64,000 bases of DNA from Corynebacterium suranareeae (GCF_002355155.1 NZ_AP017369.1:1426001-1490000); one strand, 5' to 3'; numbered from the stretch's first letter, positions 39,743 through 49,484 are shown. Translations and numbers: made by a program. The notes: a model not told the origin generated them from the letters alone.

Positions 39743-39760
39743 AATGCAATCGATTGCATT
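39743..39760. promoter_or_regulatory. LacI-type palindromic operator of the rbs operon
   Basis: AATGCAATCGATTGCATT is a perfect 18-bp palindrome with the central CG typical of LacI-family operators. It lies 51 bp upstream of rbsR and is the likely RbsR binding site, so RbsR would control its own operon. Confidence 0.85.
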
Positions 39761-39810
39761 CAGTTCTTTATCCCACAATAGGGGTACCTTTTCAGAAAGG
39801 TGGTGAAAAG

Positions 39811-40878
39811 ATGGCTTCCGAAAACCCAATGCCCAAAAAGCGAGCGACCACTCTCAAAGACATTGCCCAGGCAACTCAGCTTTCAGTAAGTACAGTGTCA
39901 CGGGCATTGGCAAATAACGCAAGCATTCCGGAATCCACACGCACTCGGGTTTTAGAATCGGCTAAGAAGCTGAATTACCGCCCAAATGCGCAGGCTAGAG
40001 CTTTAAGGAAATCCCGGACAGACACCATCGGTGTGATCATTCCCAATATCGAGAATCCGTATTTTTCTTCTCTTGCTGCGTCTATCCAAAAGGCTGCTCG
40101 TGAGGCCGGAGTGTCAACCATCTTGTCCAACTCGGAGGAGAACCCAGAGCTTCTTGGGCAGACATTGGCGATCATGGATGATCAACGCCTTGACGGAATA
40201 ATCGTGGTTCCGCACATTCAGTCTGAAGAGCAGGTCACAGATTTAGTAACCAGGGGAGTGCCTGTGGTGCTGGCGGACCGCAGTTTTGCCAATGCTTCCA
40301 TTCCTTCGGTGACTTCTGATCCTGTTCCAGGCATGACGGAAGCTGTTGATCTGCTTACTGCTGCTGATGTGCAGTTGGGTTATCTTGCAGGGCCTCAAGA
40401 TACTTCTACTGGTCAGTTGCGTTTGAAAACATTTGAACAGTTGTGTGTTGATCGGGGCATCGTCGGGGCATCCGTGTATTACGGCGGTTACCGGCAAGAA
40501 TCTGGCTATGAGGGCATCAAGGTGTTGATCAGTCAGGGCGCAAACGCCATCATTGCTGGTGACTCCATGATGACTATTGGTGCGCTTTTAGCAATTCATG
40601 AGATGGATTTGAAGATCGGCGAGGATGTTCAGCTGATCGGTTTTGATAACAACCCGATTTTCCGGTTGCAGAATCCACCTCTCAGCATCATTGATCAGCA
40701 TGTCCAGGAGATGGGACGGGTTGCTTTTGAGATTTTGCAAAAGTTAATCGCAGGCGACACCAAACAAGAGTCAGTGGTGATACCGACTCGTCTTAACATT
40801 CATGGGTCTACTGCGGTGTCACAAAAAGCAGCTGAGTCCGCAGCACGGAAAAAGAAAAAGGGTGGTGCTGATGAGTGA
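39811..40878 (+). CDS. rbsR: LacI-family ribose repressor
   Basis: The 355-residue protein has a LacI helix-turn-helix with TTLKDIAQATQLSVSTVSRA, the hinge, and a ribose-type periplasmic-binding fold (TDTIGVIIPNIENPYFSSLA, LIGFDNNPIFRLQNPPLS). ATG 39811 follows AAAGGTGG by 7 bp; the upstream open frame to 39754 would translate the operator. It overlaps rbsA by 8 bp and is the first gene of rbsRACBD. In C. glutamicum RbsR is known to repress this operon. Confidence 0.94.
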   Translation: MASENPMPKKRATTLKDIAQATQLSVSTVSRALANNASIPESTRTRVLESAKKLNYRPNAQARALRKSRTDTIGVIIPNIENPYFSSLAASIQKAAREAGVSTILSNSEENPELLGQTLAIMDDQRLDGIIVVPHIQSEEQVTDLVTRGVPVVLADRSFANASIPSVTSDPVPGMTEAVDLLTAADVQLGYLAGPQDTSTGQLRLKTFEQLCVDRGIVGASVYYGGYRQESGYEGIKVLISQGANAIIAGDSMMTIGALLAIHEMDLKIGEDVQLIGFDNNPIFRLQNPPLSIIDQHVQEMGRVAFEILQKLIAGDTKQESVVIPTRLNIHGSTAVSQKAAESAARKKKKGGADE

Positions 40879-42445
40879 TTCTGAGACCCTTTTGCACAAA
40901 GATGATCCAGCACCTGTTCTTCAGTTGGATAAAGTGTCCAAATCTTTTGGACCAGTCAATGTGATTAACCAAGTCAGTATTGATGTGCGACCTGGGCGTG
41001 TGTTGGCGCTATTGGGTGAAAATGGTGCTGGAAAGTCCACGTTGATCAAGATGATGTCGGGTGTGTATCAGCCTGATGGTGGTCAGATCTTGGTGGATGG
41101 AAAGCCGACAACATTGCCCGATACCAGGACGGCGGAGTCTTTAGGTATCGCAACGATTCACCAAGAACTGAATTTGGTGCCCACCATGACTGTGGCGGAA
41201 AACGTCATGTTGGGTCGCACGCCCAGAAAATGGGGTTTGGTTAATTTCAAGCATTTGCGCAGGCAAGCGCAGGCTGCTTTGGATCTTATTGGTGTGGATG
41301 TGGATCTAAATGCCCAGGTGGGTTCTTTAGGTATTGCTCGCCAGCAGATGGTGGAGATCGCCAAAGCGTTGTCTATGAATGCGCGGATCTTGATTCTGGA
41401 TGAACCCACGGCGGCTCTGACTGGCAGGGAAATTGATCAGCTTTTCAAAGTGGTGGACCAGCTGAAGGAAAAAGGCGTGGCCATGGTGTTTATTTCGCAC
41501 CACTTGGATGAGATCGCACGCATCGGAGATACCGTGTCGGTGTTGCGAGATGGCCAGTTTATTGCAGAGCTTCCAGCGGATACTGATGAAGATGAGTTGG
41601 TGCGCCTTATGGTTGGGCGCAGCATTGAAAATCAATATCCGCGCAGTGCTCCAGAGATCGGGCCACCGTTGCTAGAGGTAAAAAACTTAAGTGCAGAAGG
41701 CCGATTCACCGATATTTCACTCACCGTTCGTGCGGGTGAAGTAGTAGGACTCGCAGGGCTTGTGGGTGCTGGCCGGACTGAAGTTGTGCGTTCGATCGCT
41801 GGCGTCGACCGTGTTGATTCAGGCGAAGTTATCGTTGCTGGCAAGAGATTGCGTGGCGGTGATATTTCAGAAGCTATCAAAAATGGCATTGGGCACATCC
41901 CGGAGGATCGTAAAGCTCAAGGTTTGGTGTTGGATTCTTCTGTGGAAGAGAACTTGGGCCTGGCCACGATGGCTTCTACCGCACGTGCCGGTCTGGTCGA
42001 TCGCTCAGGGCAGCATCGTCGCGCGCAGGAAGTCGCAGATAAACTGCGCATCCGCATGGCAAACATCAAGCAGCCCATTCGCGATTTATCGGGCGGCAAT
42101 CAGCAAAAGGCCGTGTTTGGCCGCTGGGTGCTTGCAGGTTCCAACGTTTTGCTTCTCGACGAACCCACCCGTGGCGTTGATGTCGGTGCGAAGGTTGAGA
42201 TCTACAACATCATCAATGAGATCACCGAAAAAGGTGGCGCTGTACTTATGGTGTCATCTGAACTACCAGAGGTTTTAGGCATGGCAGATCGAATATTGGT
42301 GATGTCGGGTGGCCGAATCGCAGGTGAACTTCCAGCAGAAGGCACAACTCAAGATGATGTCATGGCGTTGGCGGTCTCTCAGGTCGATGATTCCATCACG
42401 GACGAAGCAGCAGCAGAAATCGAGAACTTAAAGGAGGACCGTTGA
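40871..42445 (+). CDS. rbsA: Ribose ABC transporter ATPase (two ABC domains)
   Basis: The 524-residue protein has two fused ABC domains. The first has Walker A GENGAGKST, LGIARQQMVEI in the signature region and Walker B ILILDEPTAAL. The second has GLVGAGRTE in place of a canonical Walker A, signature LSGGNQQKA and Walker B LLLDEPTRGVD. This asymmetry is normal for RbsA/MglA-type proteins. ATG 40871 lies inside the end of rbsR with GGTGGTG upstream. The stop overlaps the rbsC start by 4 bp. Confidence 0.96.
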   Translation: MSDSETLLHKDDPAPVLQLDKVSKSFGPVNVINQVSIDVRPGRVLALLGENGAGKSTLIKMMSGVYQPDGGQILVDGKPTTLPDTRTAESLGIATIHQELNLVPTMTVAENVMLGRTPRKWGLVNFKHLRRQAQAALDLIGVDVDLNAQVGSLGIARQQMVEIAKALSMNARILILDEPTAALTGREIDQLFKVVDQLKEKGVAMVFISHHLDEIARIGDTVSVLRDGQFIAELPADTDEDELVRLMVGRSIENQYPRSAPEIGPPLLEVKNLSAEGRFTDISLTVRAGEVVGLAGLVGAGRTEVVRSIAGVDRVDSGEVIVAGKRLRGGDISEAIKNGIGHIPEDRKAQGLVLDSSVEENLGLATMASTARAGLVDRSGQHRRAQEVADKLRIRMANIKQPIRDLSGGNQQKAVFGRWVLAGSNVLLLDEPTRGVDVGAKVEIYNIINEITEKGGAVLMVSSELPEVLGMADRILVMSGGRIAGELPAEGTTQDDVMALAVSQVDDSITDEAAAEIENLKEDR

Positions 42446-43416
42446 GTACCGCAGTAGTTACTCAAAAGAAGTCCACAACTGCATCCAAGATCGGACATTG
42501 GATGCTCGACAACGGTGCGTTGGTGGGATTGATAGCACTGTGCATTGGGCTTTTTATCGCAACGCCACACTTTTTGACAGTTCCGAACCTGATAAATATC
42601 GGCATTCAATCAGCTACCGTGGCAATTTTGGCGTTCGGCATGACCTTTGTCATTGTCACCGCAGGCATTGATTTGTCTGTTGGTTCAGTGGCAGCGCTTG
42701 GTGCAATGACCTCGGCGTATTTCTTTGCTGAGGTGGGCTTGCCAGGGTGGATCACACTCCTTATTGGTTTGTTCATTGGATTATTAGCCGGTGCGATCTC
42801 TGGCATTTCCATTGCATATGGCAAGCTACCAGCGTTTATTGCCACGTTGGCCATGATGTCGATTGCCCGTGGTGTGACTTTGGTGATTTCCCAAGGCTCA
42901 CCGATTCCTAGTGCGCCAGCTGTTAATGCTTTGGGTCGCACATACTTTGGCATCCCGATGCCAATCCTCATGATGGCTCTGGCAGGCATTGTGTGTTGGT
43001 TTATTTTAAGTCGCACTGTGCTGGGTCGATCCATGTATGCCATTGGCGGAAACATGGAAGCGGCACGCTTGTCCGGCCTGCCGGTGAAAAAGATCCTGGT
43101 CATGGTCTACGCGCTGGCTGGCGTGTATGCGGCACTAGCGGGTCTGGTCATGACGGGACGGTTGTCCTCGGCACAACCACAGGCCGGTGTGGGATATGAA
43201 CTTGATGCTATCGCTGCTGTGGTTATCGGCGGTGCATCACTTGCTGGTGGAACAGGTAAAGCCACCGGCACGTTGATCGGTGCCATTTTGTTGGCGGTGA
43301 TTCGAAATGGTTTGAACATTTTGAACGTGTCGTCATTTTGGCAACAGATTGTCATCGGCTGTGTCATCGCACTTGCGGTGGGCTTTGATGTCATTCGAAA
43401 CAAAACCTCTAAATAA
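42442..43416 (+). CDS. rbsC: Ribose ABC transporter permease
   Basis: The 324-residue membrane protein has eight to ten hydrophobic segments and the RbsC signatures FVIVTAGIDLSVGSVAALGA and IGGNMEAARLSGLPVKK. The start is a TTG at 42442 with a strong AAGGAGG upstream, overlapping the rbsA stop by 4 bp. It forms the membrane channel of the ribose importer. Confidence 0.96.
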   Translation: MSTAVVTQKKSTTASKIGHWMLDNGALVGLIALCIGLFIATPHFLTVPNLINIGIQSATVAILAFGMTFVIVTAGIDLSVGSVAALGAMTSAYFFAEVGLPGWITLLIGLFIGLLAGAISGISIAYGKLPAFIATLAMMSIARGVTLVISQGSPIPSAPAVNALGRTYFGIPMPILMMALAGIVCWFILSRTVLGRSMYAIGGNMEAARLSGLPVKKILVMVYALAGVYAALAGLVMTGRLSSAQPQAGVGYELDAIAAVVIGGASLAGGTGKATGTLIGAILLAVIRNGLNILNVSSFWQQIVIGCVIALAVGFDVIRNKTSK

Positions 43417-43438
43417 TTGTTGAAAGGAATTTCTTCCG

Positions 43439-44371
43439 ATGTACGCTCGTAAACTTATTGCACTATCTGCATCTGCTGTTCTAGCTCTCAGCCTGACTGC
43501 GTGTAACCGTGAATCCTCTGACACCACTGCTGCTGATGGGTCAGTCACCCTCGCGCTGTCAACCCAAACCAACCCGTTTTTTGTGCAGCTTCGTGATGGT
43601 GCTCAGGAAAAAGCTGATGAATTAGGGGTTACCCTCAATATTCAAGATGCCTCCGATGATGCCGCGACTCAGTCCAACCAGCTCAACAACGCTATTACCA
43701 CTGGTGCAGGTGTGGTCATTGTGAACCCAACAGATTCTGATGCTGTTGTGCCATCTGTTGAGGCGCTGAACCAAGCTGATATTCCAGTTGTGGCAGTAGA
43801 CCGTTCCTCAAATGGCGGCGAGGTGGCATCCTTCGTTGCATCTGACAACGTTGCTGGTGGTGCCCAGGCTGCAGCGGCTTTGGCTGAAGCAATTGGCGGT
43901 GAAGGTGAGATCATCATGCTTCAAGGTATTGCCGGTTCTTCTGCTTCACGTGATCGCGGTAAAGGATTTGAAGAAGAGATCGCAAAGCATGAAGGCATCA
44001 CCATTGCAGCGAAGCAGACGGCAAACTTTGACCGCGGTGAGGGCCTCGATGTTGCCACCAACCTGTTGCAGGCACATCCCAATGTGAAGGCGATCTTTGC
44101 TGAAAACGATGAGATGGCACTAGGTGCAATTGAGGCATTGGGTGCTCGTGCTGGTGAAGATGTTATTGTTGTTGGCTTCGATGGCACCGATGATGGGCTA
44201 GCAGCAGTTGAAGATGGCCGTATGCTTGCCACCATTGCACAGCAGCCAGAAGAACTTGGCGCAAAGGCAGTTGAAGAGGCAGCGAAATTGCTGCGCGGTG
44301 AAGATGCTGAAGCAGAAGTTCCAGTTGAGGTTGTTACCGTCAAGCTGGATAACGTTGCGGACTTCAAGTAG
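43439..44371 (+). CDS. rbsB: Ribose-binding lipoprotein
   Basis: The 310-residue protein has a lipoprotein signal peptide with lipobox LTAC (Cys22) and a ribose-type binding fold: VTLALSTQTNPFFVQLRDGA, NPTDSDAVVPSVEALNQ, IPVVAVDRSSNGG and AIFAENDEMALGAIEAL. It delivers ribose to RbsAC. GAAAGGAA lies upstream of ATG 43439, which starts 22 bp after the rbsC stop. Confidence 0.96.
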   Translation: MYARKLIALSASAVLALSLTACNRESSDTTAADGSVTLALSTQTNPFFVQLRDGAQEKADELGVTLNIQDASDDAATQSNQLNNAITTGAGVVIVNPTDSDAVVPSVEALNQADIPVVAVDRSSNGGEVASFVASDNVAGGAQAAAALAEAIGGEGEIIMLQGIAGSSASRDRGKGFEEEIAKHEGITIAAKQTANFDRGEGLDVATNLLQAHPNVKAIFAENDEMALGAIEALGARAGEDVIVVGFDGTDDGLAAVEDGRMLATIAQQPEELGAKAVEEAAKLLRGEDAEAEVPVEVVTVKLDNVADFK

Positions 44372-44377
44372 ACCAAG

Positions 44378-44749
44378 ATGAAAAAGTCTGGCTTATTAAA
44401 CCCTGAGCTGTGTTATGCCATCGCACGGCTTGGACACACGGACACTTGGGCTGTGGCGGATTGTGGTCTGCCCATCCCAGACCATGTAGAAGTCATTGAT
44501 TTGGCGTTGGTGTTTGGCATCCCAAGTTTCGAGCAGGTCATTGCAGCGTTGAAGCCAGAAGTGGTTGTTCAAGGCGCTGCGATCGCAGATGAAACACCCG
44601 AACATATCCGCGAAATTTTAGGTTTGCCCTGCGAGGAGATTACGCATGAGGAACTTAAAAACAGAATTGCGGATTGCTCTTTTGTGGTTCGAACAGGGGA
44701 GACCACGCCGTATGCCAATGTGATCTTCACATCCGGCGTAGCCTTCTAG
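44378..44749 (+). CDS. rbsD: D-ribose pyranase
   Basis: RbsD interconverts the pyranose forms of ribose. The 123-residue protein has LLNPELCYAIARLGHTDT, the active-site histidine region, VADCGLPIPDHV and the C-terminal RTGETTPYANVIFTSGVAF, all typical of the family. It starts 6 bp after rbsB and is the last gene of the operon; no ribokinase gene follows. Confidence 0.96.
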   Translation: MKKSGLLNPELCYAIARLGHTDTWAVADCGLPIPDHVEVIDLALVFGIPSFEQVIAALKPEVVVQGAAIADETPEHIREILGLPCEEITHEELKNRIADCSFVVRTGETTPYANVIFTSGVAF

Positions 44750-44767
44750 GAAAAGTGTCGGTTTTTG

Positions 44768-44810
44768 TGCACCGTTTTTGTTGCGCCCCAAGCGCGACAA
44801 AAGGGGTGCA
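44768..44810. terminator. Hairpin after rbsD, probable terminator
   Basis: TGCACC pairs with GGTGCA and TTTTGTTGCGC with GCGCGACAAAA around a short CCCAA-type loop. The 3' side has only a short TTT run, so termination is likely but not certain. Confidence 0.55.
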
Positions 44811-44890
44811 TTTAAGCGTCGAAAAGCAATGAATTTAATAGTTTTAAGCTGTGTTTTCTCCGAAAATAGGACAAAACGGGTTTCTGTGAC

Positions 44891-44903
44891 TATATTCATC
44901 TCA
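44891..44903 (+). promoter_or_regulatory. Putative leaderless promoter of the GNAT gene
   Basis: The -10 hexamer TATATT (44891-44896) lies 6 bp before the ATG at 44903, so transcription probably begins at the A of the start codon. No ribosome binding site is present. Confidence 0.55.
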
Positions 44904-45541
44904 TGCAGTTCGCACAAAACCCGCGTCTGGCGAACGACGCGGTGATCTTAGAACCACTGTCACATCAGTGGACTCGGGATCTCCAGGAAGCTGTCGCCTC
45001 ACAAGAATTGTGGCGCCATTGGTTCGTCGCTCTACCCACTCCAGAGGGCATGGCGGAGGAAATTGACCGTCGCCTAGCCGAACATGCAGACGGACTGTGT
45101 GCGCCTTGGGCAATCATTTCCGCTGCAACCGGTCGTGCTGTTGGTATGACCGCATTTCATACTCTTGATCACGCGAATAGACGCCTGGAAATTGGTCGCA
45201 CATGGATGGCTGCCCATGTGCATGGAACAGGCATTAATCCGTCAGTGAAATACCTGCAGCTTGAACGCGCTTTTGAAACGCTGGGCGTTAATGCTGTGGA
45301 ATTTCGCACCAACTGGCACAACCATCGCTCCCGGGCTGCCATTGAGCGCCTCGGCGCAAAGCAGGACGGCGTGTTGCGCAAGCATCGCATTCATCCGGAC
45401 GGCACGGTGCGCGACACGGTCATCTATTCCATCACCAATGACGAATGGCCTGCGGTCAAGCTCACGCTGATGGAGCGGCTGCAGCGCCGCTTGCAGGTTC
45501 CAACCATCCCCAACGAGGCATCGCTTTTCGACGCCAGCTAG
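44903..45541 (+). CDS. GNAT acetyltransferase, RimJ/RimL type
   Basis: The 212-residue protein belongs to the RimJ/RimL-like branch: NRRLEIGRTWMAAHVHGTGI and ERAFETLGVNAVEFRTNWHN, then SRAAIERLGAKQDGVLRKHR. The usual substrates are protein or small-molecule amino groups; the target is unknown. It has a probable leaderless start and a downstream terminator, so it forms its own transcription unit between rbs and the siderophore gene. Confidence 0.88.
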   Translation: MQFAQNPRLANDAVILEPLSHQWTRDLQEAVASQELWRHWFVALPTPEGMAEEIDRRLAEHADGLCAPWAIISAATGRAVGMTAFHTLDHANRRLEIGRTWMAAHVHGTGINPSVKYLQLERAFETLGVNAVEFRTNWHNHRSRAAIERLGAKQDGVLRKHRIHPDGTVRDTVIYSITNDEWPAVKLTLMERLQRRLQVPTIPNEASLFDAS

Positions 45542-45558
45542 CCCCTTTGTTCACCCAT

Positions 45559-45612
45559 ACCGACGCTTACAGTGAATTTTCAATTCTCCTGTGTGGCGTC
45601 GGTTTTATTTTT
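45559..45612 (+). terminator. Terminator after the GNAT gene
   Basis: ACCGACGC pairs with GCGTCGGT, extended by TTACAG opposite CTGTGTG, and is followed by a T-rich run (TTTTATTTTT). Confidence 0.8.
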
Positions 45613-45664
45613 GTTGTGGGGTTGGGGTTCTTTTTGGTGGCTGATCCCAGTATCCTCAAAGCGA

Positions 45665-45683
45665 TTAGGTAAGGTTTGCATAA
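45665..45683. promoter_or_regulatory. DtxR-type iron box upstream of the siderophore-binding lipoprotein
   Basis: TTAGGTAAGGTTTGCATAA fits the 19-bp DtxR consensus at about 16 of 19 positions. It lies 47 bp before the GTG start. Confidence 0.65.
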
Positions 45684-45729
45684 TCTTTTGACCTTTGTGT
45701 GCGATACAACTGCGAGAGGACAGTCACCA

Positions 45730-46746
45730 GTGAAATTAAGAAGTAAAAACCTATTTAGGTCAGTGGCATCGATTGTGGCAGTGGCAGGCATGGCGTTAGG
45801 TGTTGCCAGCTGCTCATCCACAGACTCGTCCAGTGATGCCAGCACCGACGCAGCGAATTCTGCCGATGGCGCTTTCCCAGTTTCCATCTCCACCAAATTT
45901 GGTGATATCACCATCGAGAGCCAGCCCGAGCGCGTCGTTGCACTGGGTTGGGGAGACGCTGAGGCGGCACTTGAGTTTGGAGTGCAGCCCGTGGGAGCAT
46001 CCGACTGGCTTGCCTTCGGCGGTGAGGGAGTAGGTCCGTGGATTGAATCAGGTGCCTATGATGAAGCACCAGAAATCATCGGAACCATGGAACCAGAATT
46101 TGAAAAAATCGCCGCACTGGAACCAGACCTGATTCTTGATGTGCGCAGCTCCGGCGATCAAGAGCGATACGACAAACTGTCTTCTATCGCTCCAACCATT
46201 GGTGTGCCTGAAGGCGGGGACAGCTACCTTACTCCCAGAAGCCAGCAAGTCAGCATGATTGCCACCGCTCTAGGCCAGGCAGAACGTGGCGAAGAGGTCA
46301 ATGCGGAATACGAGCAGCTCACCGCTGACATCCGCGAAGCACATCCAGATTGGTCTGAAAAGACAGCAGCGGCAGTATCTGCTACTGCAACCAGCTGGGG
46401 TGCTTACATCAAGGGATCAAACCGCGTTGATACTTTGCTGGACCTTGGCTTCCAGGAAAACCCAGAATTGGCAGCACAGGATCCAGGCGATACTGGATTT
46501 TCCCTTGATTTGGGTGAAGAAACATTCACTGTTGTTGATTCTGATCTTGTTGTTGGTTTTGCCATCGGCATGACACCAGAAGAAATGGCCGAAAAGCTTC
46601 CTTGGCAGATGTTAGAGGCAACTCGTGATGGACGCTCATTTGTGATGCCTCGTGAAATTTCAAGCGCCTTTTCTTTGGGATCTCCTCAGTCCACCCGTTT
46701 CGCGTTAGAGCAGTTGGTCCCGCTTTTGGAAAAACACACTAGCTAG
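45730..46746 (+). CDS. Iron-siderophore-binding lipoprotein (orphan)
   Basis: From GTG 45730 the product is 338 residues with lipobox VASC (Cys28) and a class III (FepB/FhuD-like) binding fold: FGDITIESQPERVVALGW, LEPDLILDVRSS and a C-terminal ALEQLVPLLEKH. GAGAGGA is about 9 bp upstream of the GTG; the longer frame from 45676 would put residues before the signal peptide. No permease or ATPase gene is adjacent, so it must share a transporter encoded elsewhere. The DtxR-type box supports iron repression. Confidence 0.9.
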   Translation: MKLRSKNLFRSVASIVAVAGMALGVASCSSTDSSSDASTDAANSADGAFPVSISTKFGDITIESQPERVVALGWGDAEAALEFGVQPVGASDWLAFGGEGVGPWIESGAYDEAPEIIGTMEPEFEKIAALEPDLILDVRSSGDQERYDKLSSIAPTIGVPEGGDSYLTPRSQQVSMIATALGQAERGEEVNAEYEQLTADIREAHPDWSEKTAAAVSATATSWGAYIKGSNRVDTLLDLGFQENPELAAQDPGDTGFSLDLGEETFTVVDSDLVVGFAIGMTPEEMAEKLPWQMLEATRDGRSFVMPREISSAFSLGSPQSTRFALEQLVPLLEKHTS

Positions 46747-46768
46747 AGTTTGTGTATGGCCAGTGATT

Positions 46769-46794
46769 TGAGACAAAATGATTTAATTGTCTCA
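46769..46794. promoter_or_regulatory. Inverted repeat upstream of the BASS transporter
   Basis: TGAGACAA and TTGTCTCA are perfect 8-bp arms around a 10-bp centre. It lies 36 bp before the ATG at 46831 and has no long T tail, so it could be an operator rather than a terminator. Confidence 0.5.
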
Positions 46795-46830
46795 GTAGTT
46801 GGGACATTTTAATGTGAAGAATGGGAGCTC

Positions 46831-47811
46831 ATGAGTACGCAAGTTGAACTCAAAACACCAAAATCAGAAGATCGTGCAGCATATATCGCGGCACTAGGCT
46901 TCCCGATCCTGGTGATCATCGGTGGAATAATCGGGTTTACTGCATCGGATGTAGTTCTCAATATTTCATCCTGGGTGAACCCACTGCTGGGAGTCATCAT
47001 GTTCGCCATGGGATTAACCCTGAAGCCTGTTGACTTTGCCCTGGTTGCTAAACGCCCACTGCCAGTTCTAATTGGTGTGGTAGCGCAGTTTGTTATCATG
47101 CCGCTCACCGCTCTGTTTGTTGTCTGGATCCTTCAACTGCCTGCAGAAATCGCAGCTGGTGTGATTTTGGTTGGTTGCGCACCTGGCGGCACATCATCCA
47201 ATGTGGTTTCCTACCTTGCTCGTGGCGATGTAGCTCTGTCTGTCACCATGACATCTATCTCCACACTGCTTGCCCCCATCTTCACTCCATTGCTGACACT
47301 GTGGCTGGCAGGGCAGTACATGCCTCTTAATGCTGCAGACATGGCCGTTTCAATTGTTCAAGTTGTGCTGATCCCAGTTATCGGTGGACTTGTTGTGCGT
47401 CTGATTTTCCCGAAGCTCATCGGCAAACTTTTGCCATTGCTGCCATGGATTTCTGTAGTTGCAATTTCCATGATCGTTGCCATCGTGGTCGCAGGATCTA
47501 GAGACAAGATCGTCGAAGCCGGATTGCTAGTCCTTGCCGCTGTGATCATTCACAACACTTTGGGTTACAGCCTTGGATACCTTGCTGCAAAGTTCACTGG
47601 TCAACCTGCAGCCGCACGACGTACCACTGCAATTGAAGTAGGCATGCAAAACTCTGGCCTGGCGGCCGGACTGGCAGCACAGTACATGTCACCGATGTCT
47701 GCGTTGCCAGGTGCTATTTTCTCAGTCTGGCACAACCTGTCAGGTGCGCTTCTTGCCGCACTGTGCCGTGCCTCTGATAAAAGAGCAGCGCAAAAAGAAG
47801 TAGCTGATTAA
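46831..47811 (+). CDS. BASS-family (bile acid:Na+ symporter-like) transporter
   Basis: The 326-residue membrane protein has about ten hydrophobic segments and the SBF/BASS motifs FAMGLTLKPVDFALV, GVILVGCAPGGTSSNVVSYL and AIEVGMQNSGLAAGLA. Members move organic anions such as pyruvate, pantoate or bile acids with Na+; the substrate here is not known. GGGAGC lies upstream of ATG 46831. Confidence 0.9.
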   Translation: MSTQVELKTPKSEDRAAYIAALGFPILVIIGGIIGFTASDVVLNISSWVNPLLGVIMFAMGLTLKPVDFALVAKRPLPVLIGVVAQFVIMPLTALFVVWILQLPAEIAAGVILVGCAPGGTSSNVVSYLARGDVALSVTMTSISTLLAPIFTPLLTLWLAGQYMPLNAADMAVSIVQVVLIPVIGGLVVRLIFPKLIGKLLPLLPWISVVAISMIVAIVVAGSRDKIVEAGLLVLAAVIIHNTLGYSLGYLAAKFTGQPAAARRTTAIEVGMQNSGLAAGLAAQYMSPMSALPGAIFSVWHNLSGALLAALCRASDKRAAQKEVAD

Positions 47812-47827
47812 CCACACCTGCTTTATT

Positions 47828-47877
47828 ACCCACCTGGATTTCGTTTGGAGTTTGTGCGAAATGCAGGTGGGTTTTTG
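47828..47877 (+). terminator. Terminator after the BASS transporter
   Basis: ACCCACCTG pairs with CAGGTGGGT, with further pairing of TTTCG / CGAAA inside, and is followed by TTTTTG. Confidence 0.85.
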
Positions 47878-47956
47878 TATGGGAAATTTTTGGGTGAATT
47901 TTTCGGTGCCACCCCATGACAACATGTGCGCACAATGATGACTAGAATAATGACCC

Positions 47957-49462
47957 ATGACTGCAGCCTTTTATGATCTGATGGACTTCGATGAAGTTCT
48001 AGAGAAATATGACCCGGTGATGGGACTTGAGGTCCACGTCGAATTGGGCACCGAGACCAAGATGTTCTCCGCGTCTTCTGCGCACTTCGGCGCTGAGCCC
48101 AATAGCAATGTCGATCCAGTTTCTTTGGGCCTTCCCGGTGCACTTCCAGTGGTTAACGCCAAAGGTGTGGAGTGGGCAATCAAGATTGGGCTGGCGCTGA
48201 ACTGCAGCATCGCTGAGTCCTCACGCTTTGCCCGTAAGAACTACTTCTACCCAGATCAGCCAAAGAACTACCAGATCTCCCAGTATGATGAGCCAATCGC
48301 GTATGACGGCTACCTGGATGTTGTGCTGGAAGATGGTACTGAGTGGCGTGTGGAAATTGAACGCGCACACATGGAAGAAGACACCGGAAAGCTCACCCAC
48401 CTGGGTGGTACTTCTGGTCGCATCCACGGCGCAACCGCATCCTTGGTGGACTGCAACCGCGCTGGTATTCCATTGATTGAGATTGTTACCAAGCCAATCG
48501 AAGGTGCTGGTGCTCGCGCTCCAGAGATCGCTAAAGCATATGTCTCAGCACTTCGTGATCTGGTTAAGGCACTTGGTGTATCGGATGGTCGTCTGGACCA
48601 GGGCTCCATGCGTGTTGATGCCAACCTGTCCCTGCGCCCAGTTGGACAAAAGGAATTTGGCACCCGTACCGAAACCAAGAACATCAACTCACTGAAGTCT
48701 GTTGAGCAGGCTATTACCTTTGAGATGCAACGCCAGGCTCAGGTTTTGGATAACGGTGGCGTGATTGATCAGGAAACCCGCCACTACCAGGAAACTGACG
48801 GCAGTACCTCCAAGGGTCGTCCAAAGGAAACCGCTGAAGATTACCGCTACTTCAACGATCCTGACCTGCCTCCAGTGATTGCTCCGCGTGAGTGGGTTGA
48901 AGAAATCCGCGCAACCCTTCCAGAGCTTCCTTGGGTTCGTCGTGCACGAATCCAGGAAGAGTGGAAGCTTTCCGACGCCGAGATGCGTGACCTCATCAAC
49001 GCCAACGCTCTCGACCTCATCATTGAGACCGTTGAAGCGGGTACCACTCCGGATGAAGCACGCGCGTGGTGGGTGTCCTACATTTCCCAAAAGGCTAACG
49101 AGTCCGGTGTAGAACTGGATGCACTGGGAATTACTCCAGCACACGTTGCTCGCGTTGTGGCATTGGTTTCTGAAGGCAAGCTGACTAACAAGCTGGCACG
49201 TCAGGCAATTGACGGTGTTATCGCTGGCGAAGGCGATGTTGACGCAGTTGTCGCAGCACGTGGACTTGAAGTTGTTCGCGATGACGGTGCGATTGAAAAG
49301 GCTGTCGATGATGCCTTGGCAGCCAACCCAGATATCGTGGAGAAGTACCGCGCTGGCAACACCAAGGTCACCGGCGCCATCGTGGGTGCTGTGATGAAGG
49401 CAACTCGTGGCAAGGCTGATCCTGCTCAGGTGAACCAATTGATTGCTAAGAAGCTAGCGTAA
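47957..49462 (+). CDS. gatB: Glu-tRNA(Gln)/Asp-tRNA(Asn) amidotransferase subunit B
   Basis: GatB activates the mischarged tRNA with ATP and receives ammonia from GatA. The 501-residue protein starts near [18 protein letters not shown], has the metal-site segment [31 protein letters not shown], and the tRNA-binding YqeY-type tail from about residue 345 to KKLA. It stands apart from gatCA, as in mycobacteria where pfkA and gatB follow gatA. Confidence 0.97.
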   Translation: MTAAFYDLMDFDEVLEKYDPVMGLEVHVELGTETKMFSASSAHFGAEPNSNVDPVSLGLPGALPVVNAKGVEWAIKIGLALNCSIAESSRFARKNYFYPDQPKNYQISQYDEPIAYDGYLDVVLEDGTEWRVEIERAHMEEDTGKLTHLGGTSGRIHGATASLVDCNRAGIPLIEIVTKPIEGAGARAPEIAKAYVSALRDLVKALGVSDGRLDQGSMRVDANLSLRPVGQKEFGTRTETKNINSLKSVEQAITFEMQRQAQVLDNGGVIDQETRHYQETDGSTSKGRPKETAEDYRYFNDPDLPPVIAPREWVEEIRATLPELPWVRRARIQEEWKLSDAEMRDLINANALDLIIETVEAGTTPDEARAWWVSYISQKANESGVELDALGITPAHVARVVALVSEGKLTNKLARQAIDGVIAGEGDVDAVVAARGLEVVRDDGAIEKAVDDALAANPDIVEKYRAGNTKVTGAIVGAVMKATRGKADPAQVNQLIAKKLA

Positions 49463-49484
49463 TTTTTTTACTTCGCTAGCCGTT

